Assembly (NCBI GenBank): GCA_028554795.2
Contig: CM068835.1
Coordinates: 28,708,311 to 28,772,310, forward strand
Source of the DNA: Sinohyriopsis cumingii
Taxonomy: Eukaryota > Mollusca > Bivalvia > Unionida > Unionidae
Direction of reading: 5' to 3'
Length of the DNA stretch: 64,000 nucleotides
Below the pieces are notes generated by a model. It did no database searches and was not told the origin of the DNA. It saw nothing but the letters and a program-made list of their open reading frames with translations. Shown piece after piece: positions 23,152-32,570 of the stretch. A program made the translations under genes and the position numbers. Position 1 is the stretch's first letter. Every line of letters starts with the position of its first letter.

Positions 23152-23772
23152 TTAATAAGACACCCACTCTTGGAGGATGCTACTCTTTTTCTCTTGGGGT
23201 ACTTTCTTGGATTGCAATGCTTTGCGTGTGCGACCGGCAATATGTGTCGAAGAGGAGGATGTCTGAGAGGGGGATATCGGTTCTTGTTTCACTTCTGTCT
23301 TCACTTTCTTTTTCTCTTGTGATGATGAAGGGGTGGCCATCATCTTTTTAATCCATCCAATTCTGGAAGTAGGTGGTGTTGTTAACTTGCGTACTTTTTC
23401 TGGTGGAGTTTGAAACCCTTCTTCTTCTTCTTCTCCTTTTTCTGTCTTGGTCACTGGTAGTGGTGGTACTGGTACTGGTGATGGTGCTGAACTTTTCATC
23501 AAGGTCTTAAAATCTTTCAGAGTGGGTAGAGCTGTTTCGACTAAAGCTTTCTGGTGAAAGAGTTGCAGTCGTTGCAAGAGTTGACAGTACTTTTGCGATT
23601 TTTCTGTTTCGGACAAATCTTGGCGATCCATCAAGGATTGCAATTCGTGTTGTAACTGGGACATCTCGCTCAAATTGGGATTGGGAGGTAAATGCGGGGT
23701 GCGTTGTTCTTGCCACCGATGGTATTCCATCCATCGTTTGTAAGGCACTAAAGCCAGTTTTCGTCCTTCCAT
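23152..23772 (-). CDS. Conserved Polinton protein of unknown function
   Basis: 206 aa from the ATG at 23,772. The N-terminal 110 residues are helical, with heptad-like leucines (LQHELQSLMDRQDLSETEKS), a pattern I associate with an unassigned Polinton protein located next to integrase. A Pro/Ser/Thr linker and a highly basic C-terminal tail follow. No catalytic motif is seen. A weak TATA-like GATAAAAAG (23,817-23,825) lies about 45 nt upstream and overlaps the previous stop codon. A DNA-binding or core-protein role is possible but unproven. Confidence 0.7.
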   Translation of the reverse strand: MEGRKLALVPYKRWMEYHRWQEQRTPHLPPNPNLSEMSQLQHELQSLMDRQDLSETEKSQKYCQLLQRLQLFHQKALVETALPTLKDFKTLMKSSAPSPVPVPPLPVTKTEKGEEEEEGFQTPPEKVRKLTTPPTSRIGWIKKMMATPSSSQEKKKVKTEVKQEPISPSQTSSSSTHIAGRTRKALQSKKVPQEKKSSILQEWVSY

Positions 23773-23821
23773 GGGGTTGTCAGGGGTCGATTCTGAGATC
23801 TTGGGACTTCCGAGGGCCTTT

Positions 23822-24226
23822 TTATCTTGCTCCCACCAGTCCTCCCAACATGTTTCCCAAGACTCCTTTCAGCAAGGGACCTAACAAGAGGGGTAAAATG
23901 CCTCCACGTTGGACCAACATCTTCTTCTTTTGACGAATGGGAATTTTCTTTTGAACCATTTGGCGAAGAACGTGCCGATGTTTGCCTAAGCATTGTTTCT
24001 GGTGTTTGGACAAAGGGATCGTGCCTTTCAAGACGTTCAAACAATATTCGCACACGGTATCGATGACCTCTTTGGAGGCTGATTGAATGAGTTTTTTTCG
24101 TAGAGGTGGAGACGCTTTGGACAGGACAGATAACATGTCCGCATGTTTGACTAAACGAGGAGGCAGTCCTTTTCTTTTCTTTCCTTGTGGTTGTTTTGAA
24201 GAGGGACGTTTTCTGGAGGGTGACAT
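23822..24226 (-). CDS. Basic protein with hydrophobic C-terminus (protein VI-like position)
   Basis: 134 aa from the ATG at 24,226 (an upstream TTG start is not used). A Lys/Arg-rich head is followed by a helical domain with LNVLKGTIPLSKHQ and KIPIRQKKKMLVQRGG, and a glycine/leucine tail (ILPLLLGPLLKGVLGNMLGG) that looks membrane-active. This is a common small Polinton/adintovirus protein; comparison with adenovirus membrane-lytic protein VI is by analogy. A TATA box (24,273-24,281) lies about 47 nt upstream. It shares a layout with the neighbouring 317-aa protein, suggesting duplication. Confidence 0.75.
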   Translation of the reverse strand: MSPSRKRPSSKQPQGKKRKGLPPRLVKHADMLSVLSKASPPLRKKLIQSASKEVIDTVCEYCLNVLKGTIPLSKHQKQCLGKHRHVLRQMVQKKIPIRQKKKMLVQRGGILPLLLGPLLKGVLGNMLGGLVGAR

Positions 24227-24272
24227 CTTCGGGAGCACCAAAACACTGATACCCTACTTGGTCACACACCTT

Positions 24273-24281
24273 TTTTATACT
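24273..24281 (-). promoter_or_regulatory. TATA box for the VI-like gene
   Basis: AGTATAAAAAAGG on the minus strand, 47-55 nt before the ATG at 24,226. Confidence 0.6.
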
Positions 24282-25228
24282 GGAACGCGTCGCCACTGAT
24301 TGTCTTTACGTCGTATCAGTTTGAGGACAGGCATGACACGTCGTGCAGGGGTACGCAACGGACTAAATCGAGCCAGTTCTTGCTTGGACAAATCCAGTAA
24401 ACATTGTAACATGCCCGATCTTTCTTGAACTTTGATTTTGGGAGAAGGTACTTTGTGAGCAGCAGCCACTGCCACTAAATTGGAGGGTCCTGCCACTGGG
24501 GAAGTTCTTTTTGGGGTCATCAACGGAGAAGTTCTTGGTGTGATCAAGGTCTCCAAGTACTCTTCAGTTCTTGGTGTCATCAACGGAGAAGTGGATGAAC
24601 GTGAGGCTGCCGGAGACGCAGTCACCGCCATGGCAGGTCGTGGTTTGCGAGTGTAAGGTTGCGTCGTGGCCGAAGAAGTGCCTCCCTTGTGACTAGTTTT
24701 CTTCTGTGGACTTTTCTTTTTCTGGGGACTTTTTCTCTGTTTCTTTTTCTGAGGGATTCTTTTCTTTTTCCGGGGTGGTGTCTGGTAAGAGGAGGGTCCC
24801 GCCACTGGAGAAGTTCTCCTTGGGGACCTGGTCTTTTTCTTCTTCTTCTTGTAGCTTCGTTTGACTTTTTTCTTGGGGAGAAGTTTGGGGGCATTAGGAT
24901 CCCATCTTAAGAGAGAGCGAATGATGACCCCTCCTAGAGTACCGCTCCCTCCAGGTTTCAAAATGATTTGTTTTTTGGTTTGAGTGTCGATGCGGGGATC
25001 GGCCATTTGGGTCAAAGCGACTTTGTTTCGATCGAAAAAGCGTTTGGTTTGATGAGGAATCTGAATGATTCCTTGGAGTAATTGACGTGCCGTCACCGTG
25101 AACCATCGTAAGACTTCTTTGAGACTAGCTTCTAAGACACGAGCTCGTGTTTGTGGATTTTTTTCTCGACTGATGTCATACAAGGCACGAATCAATTTGA
25201 CGGGAAGATGCGACTGAAGAGACGTCAT
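24275..25228 (-). CDS. Core-like protein: paralogous N-domain plus long basic tail
   Basis: 317 aa from the ATG at 25,228. Residues 1-110 follow the layout of the neighbouring 134-aa protein: a helical start, ARQLLQGIIQIPHQTK, a short linker, DTQTKKQIILKPGG, and a hydrophobic LGGVIIRSLL. From about residue 115 the protein is dominated by Lys/Arg/Ser/Pro, with repeated SPRRTSPVAGPS and SPLMTPRTEE-like segments, a DNA-condensing type of tail. It may package the genome, by analogy with adenovirus core proteins. A TATA box lies about 40 nt upstream. The 3' end overlaps the promoter of the next gene. Confidence 0.7.
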   Translation of the reverse strand: MTSLQSHLPVKLIRALYDISREKNPQTRARVLEASLKEVLRWFTVTARQLLQGIIQIPHQTKRFFDRNKVALTQMADPRIDTQTKKQIILKPGGSGTLGGVIIRSLLRWDPNAPKLLPKKKVKRSYKKKKKKTRSPRRTSPVAGPSSYQTPPRKKKRIPQKKKQRKSPQKKKSPQKKTSHKGGTSSATTQPYTRKPRPAMAVTASPAASRSSTSPLMTPRTEEYLETLITPRTSPLMTPKRTSPVAGPSNLVAVAAAHKVPSPKIKVQERSGMLQCLLDLSKQELARFSPLRTPARRVMPVLKLIRRKDNQWRRVPV

Positions 25229-25258
25229 GTTGACGCTGTGTGAGACAGACGAAAAGGG

Positions 25259-26008
25259 TCAGAGGTTTTTATAGATTTTTTGTGGAGTGAAATTAAGTCG
25301 AAGACGGAGACGTGTACAGGACAGGCCCCAGTGGTGAAACAAGTGGGTACGAAATCGCAAATCCTCGGGGGTCGTAGGTTTCAAATCGACGAGTAAATAG
25401 GCGTGTGGAGTTTGAGTGGCATCGTCGTACGCCTGAGTCAGCCAAGGCGTTCCTAACTGTTTGGCTAAGACTTGCACTTGCGATTTATCTCGAGGGCTTT
25501 TAAACAAGACCACGTAATGCGCATTGAGACTGATGGTGCGATGGGCTTTACTTTGTTGAAACAAATTTTGGGTGATGTAAACGACACTGGCATTACGGTG
25601 ATGCCCTTTGCGCGTGAACCACAGTTTAATTTCTTCTTCGTCTTCTCCTAACATGTCGTCAAAAATGACCAAATGGGTTTGACGGGAGTCAGAGACGATG
25701 CCGTCGTCTTCTTTAGGAATGCCTTCCACAAACACGATGGAATCGCCTTGACTTTCTCGCAAGAGGCTGTACGCCGATTGCCACTCTTTGTAACACCACA
25801 CGATCCGCTGAGGTGGCCGATCGATCAAATGATGTTTATGTTCGATCAAACGTTTGACGAATTCGGTTTTGCCTGAACCGCTAGGTTCAGCAATGAGCAT
25901 GTTAAAGGGATGGCGAAGATACAAAGCCTCCCAACTGGCACGATCTAAGTGTTCTTCGATGACTTTGACAGTAGAGGTAGAGGGAACAGAGACAGCAGAG
26001 GTAGCCAT
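25259..26008 (-). CDS. FtsK/A32-like genome-packaging ATPase
   Basis: 249 aa from the ATG at 26,008. An upstream in-frame ATG at 26,116 lies before the TATA box and is rejected. Walker A is AEPSGSGKT (residues 40-48), Walker B is THLVIFDD (111-118), and a sensor-like ITQN lies at 145-148. This combination marks the Polinton branch of the HerA/FtsK packaging ATPases that drive DNA into capsids. The frame is intact and the length is normal. AGTATATAAAC (26,050-26,060) is a good TATA box about 45 nt upstream, giving its own promoter. Confidence 0.95.
   Translation of the reverse strand: MATSAVSVPSTSTVKVIEEHLDRASWEALYLRHPFNMLIAEPSGSGKTEFVKRLIEHKHHLIDRPPQRIVWCYKEWQSAYSLLRESQGDSIVFVEGIPKEDDGIVSDSRQTHLVIFDDMLGEDEEEIKLWFTRKGHHRNASVVYITQNLFQQSKAHRTISLNAHYVVLFKSPRDKSQVQVLAKQLGTPWLTQAYDDATQTPHAYLLVDLKPTTPEDLRFRTHLFHHWGLSCTRLRLRLNFTPQKIYKNL
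25266..25274 (-). promoter_or_regulatory. TATA box for the 317-aa core-like gene
   Basis: TCTATAAAAAC on the minus strand, 38-46 nt before the ATG at 25,228. It lies at the stop end of the ATPase gene. Confidence 0.6.
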
Positions 26009-26049
26009 AGTGTCAGGAATGTCACTTGTGACACGAAAACAAACAAGAC

Positions 26050-26060
26050 GAGAGTTTATA
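26050..26060 (-). promoter_or_regulatory. TATA box for the packaging ATPase
   Basis: AGTATATAAAC on the minus strand, 42-52 nt before the chosen ATG. It decides the start codon. Confidence 0.7.
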
Positions 26061-26080
26061 TACTTTGTTTTCAGAACACG

Positions 26081-26086
26081 TTTATT
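26081..26086 (-). terminator. Polyadenylation signal downstream of the Bcl-2-like gene
   Basis: AATAAA on the minus strand, eight bases past the last codon of the upstream (right-hand) gene and just before the ATPase promoter. Confidence 0.55.
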
Positions 26087-26093
26087 GAATGTT

Positions 26094-26828
26094 TTAAACA
26101 TGAATACGAAAGACAAAAATACATAAAAGCCAAAGGCTTAAGTACAAGGATAAAAGGCACATGATAACCATTAACGTGGAATAAAAACAAGTGTCTGTAC
26201 AACATGTTTTGGGTAATGTTCTGACCAGTTCTATAGGGGGTAAGGTCACACAAGTGTCCTCCCGAAAGGGTCTTTCAGGCCTGTCCACGACAGTCCTGTC
26301 CTGGGTGACGGGTTCTTCTGGCACCGTCACTAACACTGGTTGAAAAGTAACTTTTTTCCTTGAACAACTCTCGTGCATACTGAGCCACTTCTTGGGTCCA
26401 AGCCTCAAAATCGAATTCTTTCCAGGCACGGACATCTGTCCAGTGGGGGTGTAAGTCACAAGCTACACACACATCGTCATACAGGTCTCGGGTAGCTAAA
26501 AGTTGACGAATCTTTTTTTTCCCGTAGAGGTCGAGCAGTATCCAGATGAAAACGTAAGGCTTTGAGCAAAAGGAGTCTCTCGTGAACATTTAAAGGCACC
26601 ACTTTCATGTTGAATGGGTGGTAAATACTGTTCGTAAAGAGTCCACAAGTAATCGGCTGGTAAACGAAATCCCAGAAAACAAGTCACTAAGACACACACC
26701 ACTAGTCGACCCAAATTGAATGGATACAGTTCTTGTAATAGTCGATGGTAATGATCCACGGTTTGAATATGGTCATTGAGTTGCTTCCACGGAATCTGTT
26801 GGATTACATACGATAAAAGTCGTGGCAT
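26094..26828 (-). pseudogene. Possible Bcl-2-like tail-anchored protein, frameshifted
   Basis: Three overlapping minus-strand frames (26,828-26,496; 26,589-26,275; 26,459-26,094) read as one protein with two frame changes: one near 26,540-26,575 and one near the T6 run at 26,352-26,357. The first part has LYPFNLGRLVVCVLVTCFLG, which resembles a BH1-type helix. The middle has DLYGKKK and a Trp-rich segment. The last has a 23-residue hydrophobic tail followed by Arg/His, like the tail anchor of Bcl-2 family proteins. Neighbouring BIR genes support an anti-apoptotic theme. The Bcl-2 assignment is weak; an unrelated membrane protein is possible. Confidence 0.4.
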
Positions 26829-27291
26829 GGCAGCCTGTTTTTATAGTCTCTTTGTTTCGAAAAGAATACACGTACTTTCTAGCCAGAGATCTTCGTTCTC
26901 CAGTGGGGAATTTAAATGTTGCATACTGCAACCGAAACGTCAGACTTCGTTTAGAAGTTTCCTCTTCCGCTAAGTAGATTCCACGTAAAATATGTCGGTA
27001 ATCCTTTACCTTGTCTTCTTCAATGTGTTGTACTAGGTGAATCTCGAAGTAACCAAAATGATCAACACGTGGATCACCGGGAGCCTGGAAGTATTGAACA
27101 AGGTCTGACCACTGAAACAATTTCTGACGAATCAGTTCTCTTATACCATTCAGGTACCAGTGCTTAAAGATCTGGTGACGTAACGGATGCAACTGTTCTT
27201 TACGTTTGACTTGTATTTTGACCAGCTCTCGGTAAATGCGTTCTCTGAACTCCACAGGCAAAGCACGAATGTTCTCGTGTAAAGTATCCAT
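26773..27291 (-). CDS. Hypothetical 172-aa protein
   Basis: From the ATG at 27,291. Soluble, rich in Arg, Glu, His and aromatics (MDTLHENIRALPVEFRERIY...), predicted mainly helical; no signal peptide or membrane segment. No family is recognised. Its 3' end overlaps the Bcl-2-like gene by 56 bp in another frame. No clear TATA box lies upstream, so it may be read from the BIR promoter. It lies in the accessory region rather than the virion module, and its function is unknown. Confidence 0.6.
   Translation of the reverse strand: MDTLHENIRALPVEFRERIYRELVKIQVKRKEQLHPLRHQIFKHWYLNGIRELIRQKLFQWSDLVQYFQAPGDPRVDHFGYFEIHLVQHIEEDKVKDYRHILRGIYLAEEETSKRSLTFRLQYATFKFPTGERRSLARKYVYSFRNKETIKTGCHATTFIVCNPTDSVEATQ
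26837..26845 (-). promoter_or_regulatory. TATA-like box before the Bcl-2-like gene
   Basis: GACTATAAAAAC on the minus strand, only about 10 nt before the ATG at 26,828, inside the 3' coding end of the upstream gene. Confidence 0.4.
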
Positions 27292-27358
27292 GAACAGATT
27301 ATGGTAAGTTACTTCAATGTCTCGGTCCCACTAAGGGTAAGTAATGACAATTCGGTGA

Positions 27359-27949
27359 CTATCGAGCATGTTCTACGTAGGCCGAATCTTGCGGTTCCCA
27401 GTGGTGAAGTGACAAACCGCAACTGAAAAAATTGACTTTATCTCCTTCGCACAAGTAGAAAAATCCGGCTCTGGCTAATTCTTCGGGGGTCGGGCCTCCC
27501 AGATACTTAGGCCATTTTCCTTTGAACGATTGAAGACGATTTTCAAAGTCGCAGTATTCCGACAAACGCACAGGGAACGAATATTCGTCTTTCACAGGTT
27601 CGTTTCGATGAGGGTTGAGTGACATGGGCAGGAGTTTGCTCACGGCTGGATGACATCCGTAGTGGGGTAGACGTGAAGGTGAACATTCCCCTTTAAAACG
27701 AAACCCAGTAAAATGTCCAAGAGGACGAGCGGCATCGCTTTCGCATCCCTCAGGTTTGACACGCACAGCATCACTTTCCATGATAGGGGTAGTGAGAACA
27801 AAGTTCCCACGATGCTTTGCGGCATCGCTAAGGTCACAACGTACAGCATCGTACCCATCGCAAGGCTCACAATCGCATTCCACTTCCGAAGCCCCACACT
27901 TGAAATGTGCCTGTCTAAACTTGTTTTGTGTTTCTGTGAAAGTATTCAT
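27359..27949 (-). pseudogene. BIR-domain (IAP-like) protein, damaged
   Basis: 196 codons from the ATG at 27,949. Residues 1-120 are Cys/Asp-rich and unrecognised. The C-terminal part is a baculovirus IAP repeat: RLQSFKGKWP, LARAGFFYLCEGDKV, FFSCGL and VEHAR. The first zinc cysteine is replaced by Phe in NFFSCG. The frame ends in TAG (27,359-27,361) just before the segment that should supply the last zinc cysteine, which is still readable past the stop. Zinc binding, and hence a normal BIR fold, is unlikely. A TATA box (28,006-28,014) lies about 60 nt upstream. Confidence 0.8.
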
Positions 27950-28005
27950 CTTGTTCGCTCGGTTTTGGTAGTCCCAATGAACTATCGATCTTGACCATAG
28001 CCCCT

Positions 28006-28014
28006 TTTTATACT
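28006..28014 (-). promoter_or_regulatory. TATA box for the damaged BIR gene
   Basis: AGTATAAAAAGG on the minus strand, about 57-65 nt before the ATG at 27,949. It overlaps the stop of the other BIR gene. Confidence 0.6.
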
Positions 28015-28466
28015 AGTCGCAATGCAGTCTCAAGCTTGTACATCGTTCCTTTTTTATGTTTTTTATGTCTTGTTTTGGAAGGTACCGTCTCTAAGGTACC
28101 GTCTTCACTGTACTGTAATGTCATGGGTGGAAAGGCCATAGAAAGGTAAGGGCAGTGCGGAGACCATCGAGTATGTTCCAGAATAGCTGAATCTTTATAG
28201 ATACATAGATCCATTCGTAACTTCAGGCCACAAGCGAAACACTGTACTTCATATCCCAATCCTGACTCAGGTCCCAAGTAGACAAATCCTGTTCTAGCTA
28301 AAATATGCGAAGAAGGTAATCCTTTCCTATCCGTAGGCCATGCTTGAAACGTGTCCAATCGACGGGCACAATCACAATAGTCAGGTAAGAAGACTGGAAA
28401 ATGGTAGGGTTTGAACTTGGAGTTCTCATCGGGTTTCTCACTCGATTCTTGCTGTGGCGAAGTCAT
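28008..28466 (-). CDS. BIR-domain (IAP-like) protein, intact
   Basis: 152 aa from the ATG at 28,466. A single BIR covers about residues 22-115: RRLDTFQAWP, ILARTGFVYLG, then the zinc ligands in VQCFACGL and LEHTRWSPHC, so the C-x2-C...H...C set is complete. The C-terminal tail is basic (KTRHKKHKKG); there is no RING finger. BIR proteins of animals and baculoviruses restrain caspases or relay survival signals; for a virus-like element this would prolong host-cell life. It lies 24 bp after the polymerase stop. Sequence divergence from the damaged neighbour suggests an old duplication or separate gains. Confidence 0.85.
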   Translation of the reverse strand: MTSPQQESSEKPDENSKFKPYHFPVFLPDYCDCARRLDTFQAWPTDRKGLPSSHILARTGFVYLGPESGLGYEVQCFACGLKLRMDLCIYKDSAILEHTRWSPHCPYLSMAFPPMTLQYSEDGTLETVPSKTRHKKHKKGTMYKLETALRLV

Positions 28467-28489
28467 CCTTCTAGTAGGTGGCTATCCGC

Positions 28490-31400
28490 TTACAACCAAA
28501 GTTTAATACCAACATGTCCATACGGCAAAGTGAAATGATTGGGCAGTCGCACTCGCTTCTGGTACACGATTTGATAGACTTTTTCCAAGGGTCGACTGAC
28601 GATGTGGTGAGTGGGTAAACGTACAATCTTGTTCGGTTGATAGCTGGTCACTTTAAAGTGTTCATCCTCTCCCGATTGCAAGGCTTCTTTCAATACCCCG
28701 AAGTTGACCACACGACTGGTACGATAATTCAGAGTCAATCCTTTCACTTTGCACGTCGTGTGCACTTCTCCTTGTTTGTCCCGGTATTCGTAGCCGTAAT
28801 TTTTGGGACCGCCACTGACGAAACTTAGAATCTTGTCGTCGGGATGCTCGTCTGTCCAGGCTCCTAAACGGTCTCCTTCGATGTCAGGGTGCTGTTCACT
28901 CGGGTGATGGATATAAATGCAACTGTCCGTGTCAAAGTACAGGACGCGTTCCCCTAACAGTTCTAAAGCTTCGTACAATTTTAAGCGAGCATGAGCTGTC
29001 ACGTAAGCCGCAATGATGACATTTCCAAAAGGGTCGTCTTGTACAAAGTCCAGATCTTCTTCGTAATTGACCAAGATCAAATTCTCTCGAACGACGTCCA
29101 CGTGTTTCATGTATTTGGTTTTGTCGTGAATCATCTGGAAGTAGCGGGAAGGTTCTGTCAAATATTCCGTCTTGGGTAAACACGGTCGTTGTGCCATTTT
29201 ACCCCACAAGCAATTTAACATCACTTTGGCAAACGATCGCCTGCCTTCGTTTTTCTCGATGTGGTCTAAAGAGATGCCTTCTTGTTCATAGTATTTCTCT
29301 TTGAATTGTATTTGGTCTTCGGGAGTGTGACACCAGGACGGATAGCCGCTGGCTTCTTGCTTCAGTTTCAAAAAGGCATCCACGTAGTCGGCGAAAATGC
29401 CTTTCTGCGTGGGGTCACCCTTGGGGTATTGTTGTGTCTTGGGAAAGTGGCAAATTTCGTACACTTCTAATAGTTGGTATCCCATGTCCAGAGCTTTGAA
29501 CAATTCTACGCTGACCCAGGTTCCCGTCAAAGCCCGTTCTTCCTGGGTGTGCTGACAAGGTTGGTCTTGGTTGTACGTTTCGGCACAAGTACGGCACAAA
29601 GGAAACATCAGTTTGCCTCGGCAATGGTGAGGTAAGACGGGATGGTATAGGTTCGTGGGAGGCAAAACTTTACACTTGATCAAGCCTTCGTATTGTCGAA
29701 TGTTTTTCAGGTCGATGTGTTCCGTGAACAATTGTGGGTGCCCTACAGGAAAGCGACAATATTTGCACACGTAGGGATACAGCGAACACACATCCAAGTA
29801 TTTGATTTCTTCTCCTTTCTCTTCGTCGGCTTGGTACAGCAAACAGGTGTTATTGGTCCGTCCTCCGCACAAACTATCCCTTGGGTTCAGGGGGTCCATC
29901 AGCTTGTAACTTTCCACGACACGTTTAAAGTCAGGATCGGTTTTCATACGGTGATCGTACTCGTGTTCCCACATTTCCACCACTTGGTATCCTTCCTGTT
30001 CTAACTTTAGGCGTCGCTGACAAGTGTCCTGGTACAGGTCTTCCATGGTTCGTTGTAAAAACTGATTTTTAGTGCCACGGTCAGGGTAACAGACGGGACA
30101 TCCGTGAAATAAGCAACCGTTAAACTCGTACACGATCTTGGGGTTTTCTAAGTCCCAGCCATCGACCGAATACGTTCCGATGGTCTTTTCGCCTCCTCCG
30201 TTGCGGGCATGTTGAATCCATTTGTCTTCTTTATCGCACAAGTAATGTAACCAACGTAGGGCTTTGACCGAGTATTGACGTTTGACATAGTGGGTCGTTT
30301 GAGGACAGATGACAGCCACGGTGTTTTCAGGCATGAATCGTTGTCGATACACTAAGGAACACGCTTTGGCAATGGTGCAAGCTACTTTCAAAGGATCGAC
30401 CCCTCCGTGTTCCATGAACAGTTCTCGAAATTTTCCAGAGCAACGCCGTAAAATGTCCACGTCGGAACGACAATACTTTAACATTTCGTCCTGAAAGTCG
30501 AAGGGGTCGGATACATGAGCCTGGTACCAAGCGTAGAAAGTTTCTCGTTGTTCGGTATGCATGTTGTCGGGGTCGTAATAGTGAGCCTCAGGTAAATGGG
30601 GTAGAACGGCGTGTTGATTGGCTTCCGTATTGAAAAAGTGTGGAAAGTACCCTTTAGCCATTTCTGTCATTGCAAACGTTTTAGGCATTCGACTCAAAGG
30701 CATGGCCAAGTAACTCATCGAATCTTTAAACTCCACTTGCATGAAAATGATTTTGGCTCCGTTCAAAGTGACTTTAGGACGTTCGGTGCCATGTTCCGTA
30801 TAGTATCTGAGAAGAAACTGTCCATCGTATCCGGAGAGATTGTGAGCCATCACCGTGGCATGACGATGACAATCTCCGTAACGTTCGATGTCCTCTTGGC
30901 TCCACGTCTTGTCGATGGGGTCTAAGACCCATTGGGCAAAATCGGCTAACGTGTTCGGTCCTCGAAAGATTTTTTCTGAATCTGAATCTTGCTGCAGTGA
31001 GGGCAATGACTGAAGATAGGTTCTTGAATGCACTTCTCGCACGCTCGATGAGCCACGCAGAAATTAGGAATGTGAATGCCGGTCTCTTGCATGCATTCGA
31101 AATAAAAAAAGATGAAATTGCCTTTCTTCTTGTGACCGTCCTCTTTCTCTGGTGGGGATTGGTATTTTTGCACGTAGCATTCGTGTTCCAAGTCCACGAT
31201 GTGGTGACAAATGTGACATTTTTTCTTTCCTGAACATACGTGTGTCTTGGCATTATTGGTACGTAGGCCGTGTCCACACGTAGGGCACAATCTCAGCAGT
31301 TGACAAGCACATTTCTGCTGTTAACCTTGCGTCTTCAGATGTTGTTGGTAACAGGCAGGGCTGACAAACGTGCGCAGACAAGCAGGACAATGTACTCTGT

Positions 31401-32523
31401 CTTGTCCTTCGCTCAGACAGGGTGGAGAAGCCAAACATCCTGAGCGTTTCAATCCGCAATGTTTGTGTTGCTCTCGATTATTATAGCCATAGTCACATTT
31501 CTCACAGTAATATTTGTATCCCAGGAATCCAGTGATAGTGGTAATGGTATCGAAATGGTCATCGTGATGATAAAGGTGAATGTATTTTCCATCCTTAAAG
31601 TCTTGGCCTCGAAACAACAGAGGCCCGCGCACTTCTTGAGGGTGCACTTTCAAGGTGTAGAATGGAGCTAGGACATCTTGCAATGTTTGCATTTTAGGAA
31701 TACCGCAGGGTGTGTCTTTGGACAGGCCAGCTTGTTGTAACAGGAGTTCTGCTTCACTTCGTTGTTTGGCTCGGTTCGATTTTCGAGTGTTCTCCCAGGC
31801 TCTTTTCCATTCTACCGTGTCGTTCTTGTTGGGATAGGTTTGTCCCACTACGATAGCCCTGGCTAAACACATCTGGTCTTGAGGGTTGTGAATTCGGACG
31901 AGGCTCGTTTTGGTGATGCGAAGGTCGTTCACCAATAACACCTTATTGCGTTGTCCGGTCCCTTGAGGAGGAGAGACGTGGGTCATGTCCAGTGTGGCTT
32001 TTCCATCGGTGATGTCAAACTGGTCATTAGATTGTTGCACGTGTTGAATCTTGTCCATGACTTTGGAAGCAGTCAATTCTGCGGGTCTGCTAAACTCGAT
32101 CCAAACAGGGGATTTCAAACCGTCGTGTTGTATGGAAAGTCTCAAGCGATCGTCTTCTTTGGGTTGACATTGTCGCTTGAGTGCAGTGAGCAAAGAATCC
32201 CACACCCCAGTAATAAACCATTCTGCTTTCTCTAACGGTATTTCAGCCTTGAAATCTGTAAACTTCACTGAGTATTTGTAAGCCGTAGTTCTAAATTTTC
32301 TAGAGGAGCGCTTTTCCGTCTCTCGAATGGAATAGTACTTTTCAGGGTTGACTAAGGGTGGTGAACTTTGTTTAGAGGGTTCGGATTCTGGTTCACTCAT
32401 GTCCTCTTCAAAATCACTGGCATGAATTTGTGCCACGACTTCAGCCCTGGTACGAGGCGATAGATCACGTTTCTGCCTCTTACTTTCTTCTTCTTTCTTC
32501 TCGAATGAATAGGATCGTTTCAT
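28490..32523 (-). pseudogene. Protein-primed family B DNA polymerase, broken
   Basis: Starts at the ATG at 32,523. An N-terminal part with Cys/His clusters runs to an in-frame TAA (31,321-31,323). The same frame then continues into the exonuclease start, where the first catalytic Asp of the DxE motif is Tyr (FFYFEC). A one-base frame change follows at the T6 run 30,970-30,975, and an 850-codon frame ends at 28,490. That frame carries exonuclease II (HNLSGYD), exonuclease III (YCRSDVD), polymerase motif A (DVCSLYP), motif B (KVMLNCLWGKMA), motif C (YFDTDSC) and SGGPKNYG. Polintons use this enzyme to copy themselves. The polymerase active site is preserved, but stop, frameshift and exonuclease loss make a working product unlikely. 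Confidence 0.93.
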
Positions 32524-32570
32524 CTTGAGTGAAAAACGTCAAATGACTCAAGTTTAAACACCATGGGCTA

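Noticed and set aside
26009..26116. Longer ATPase start at 26,116
   Set aside because: It lies upstream of a good TATA box; the ATG at 26,008 gives the normal family length and N-terminus.
30946..31042. Programmed -1 frameshift in polymerase at the A6 run (minus strand)
   Set aside because: The run could slip, but a nearby stop codon and a lost catalytic residue make simple decay or an assembly error more likely, and no downstream pseudoknot was evident.
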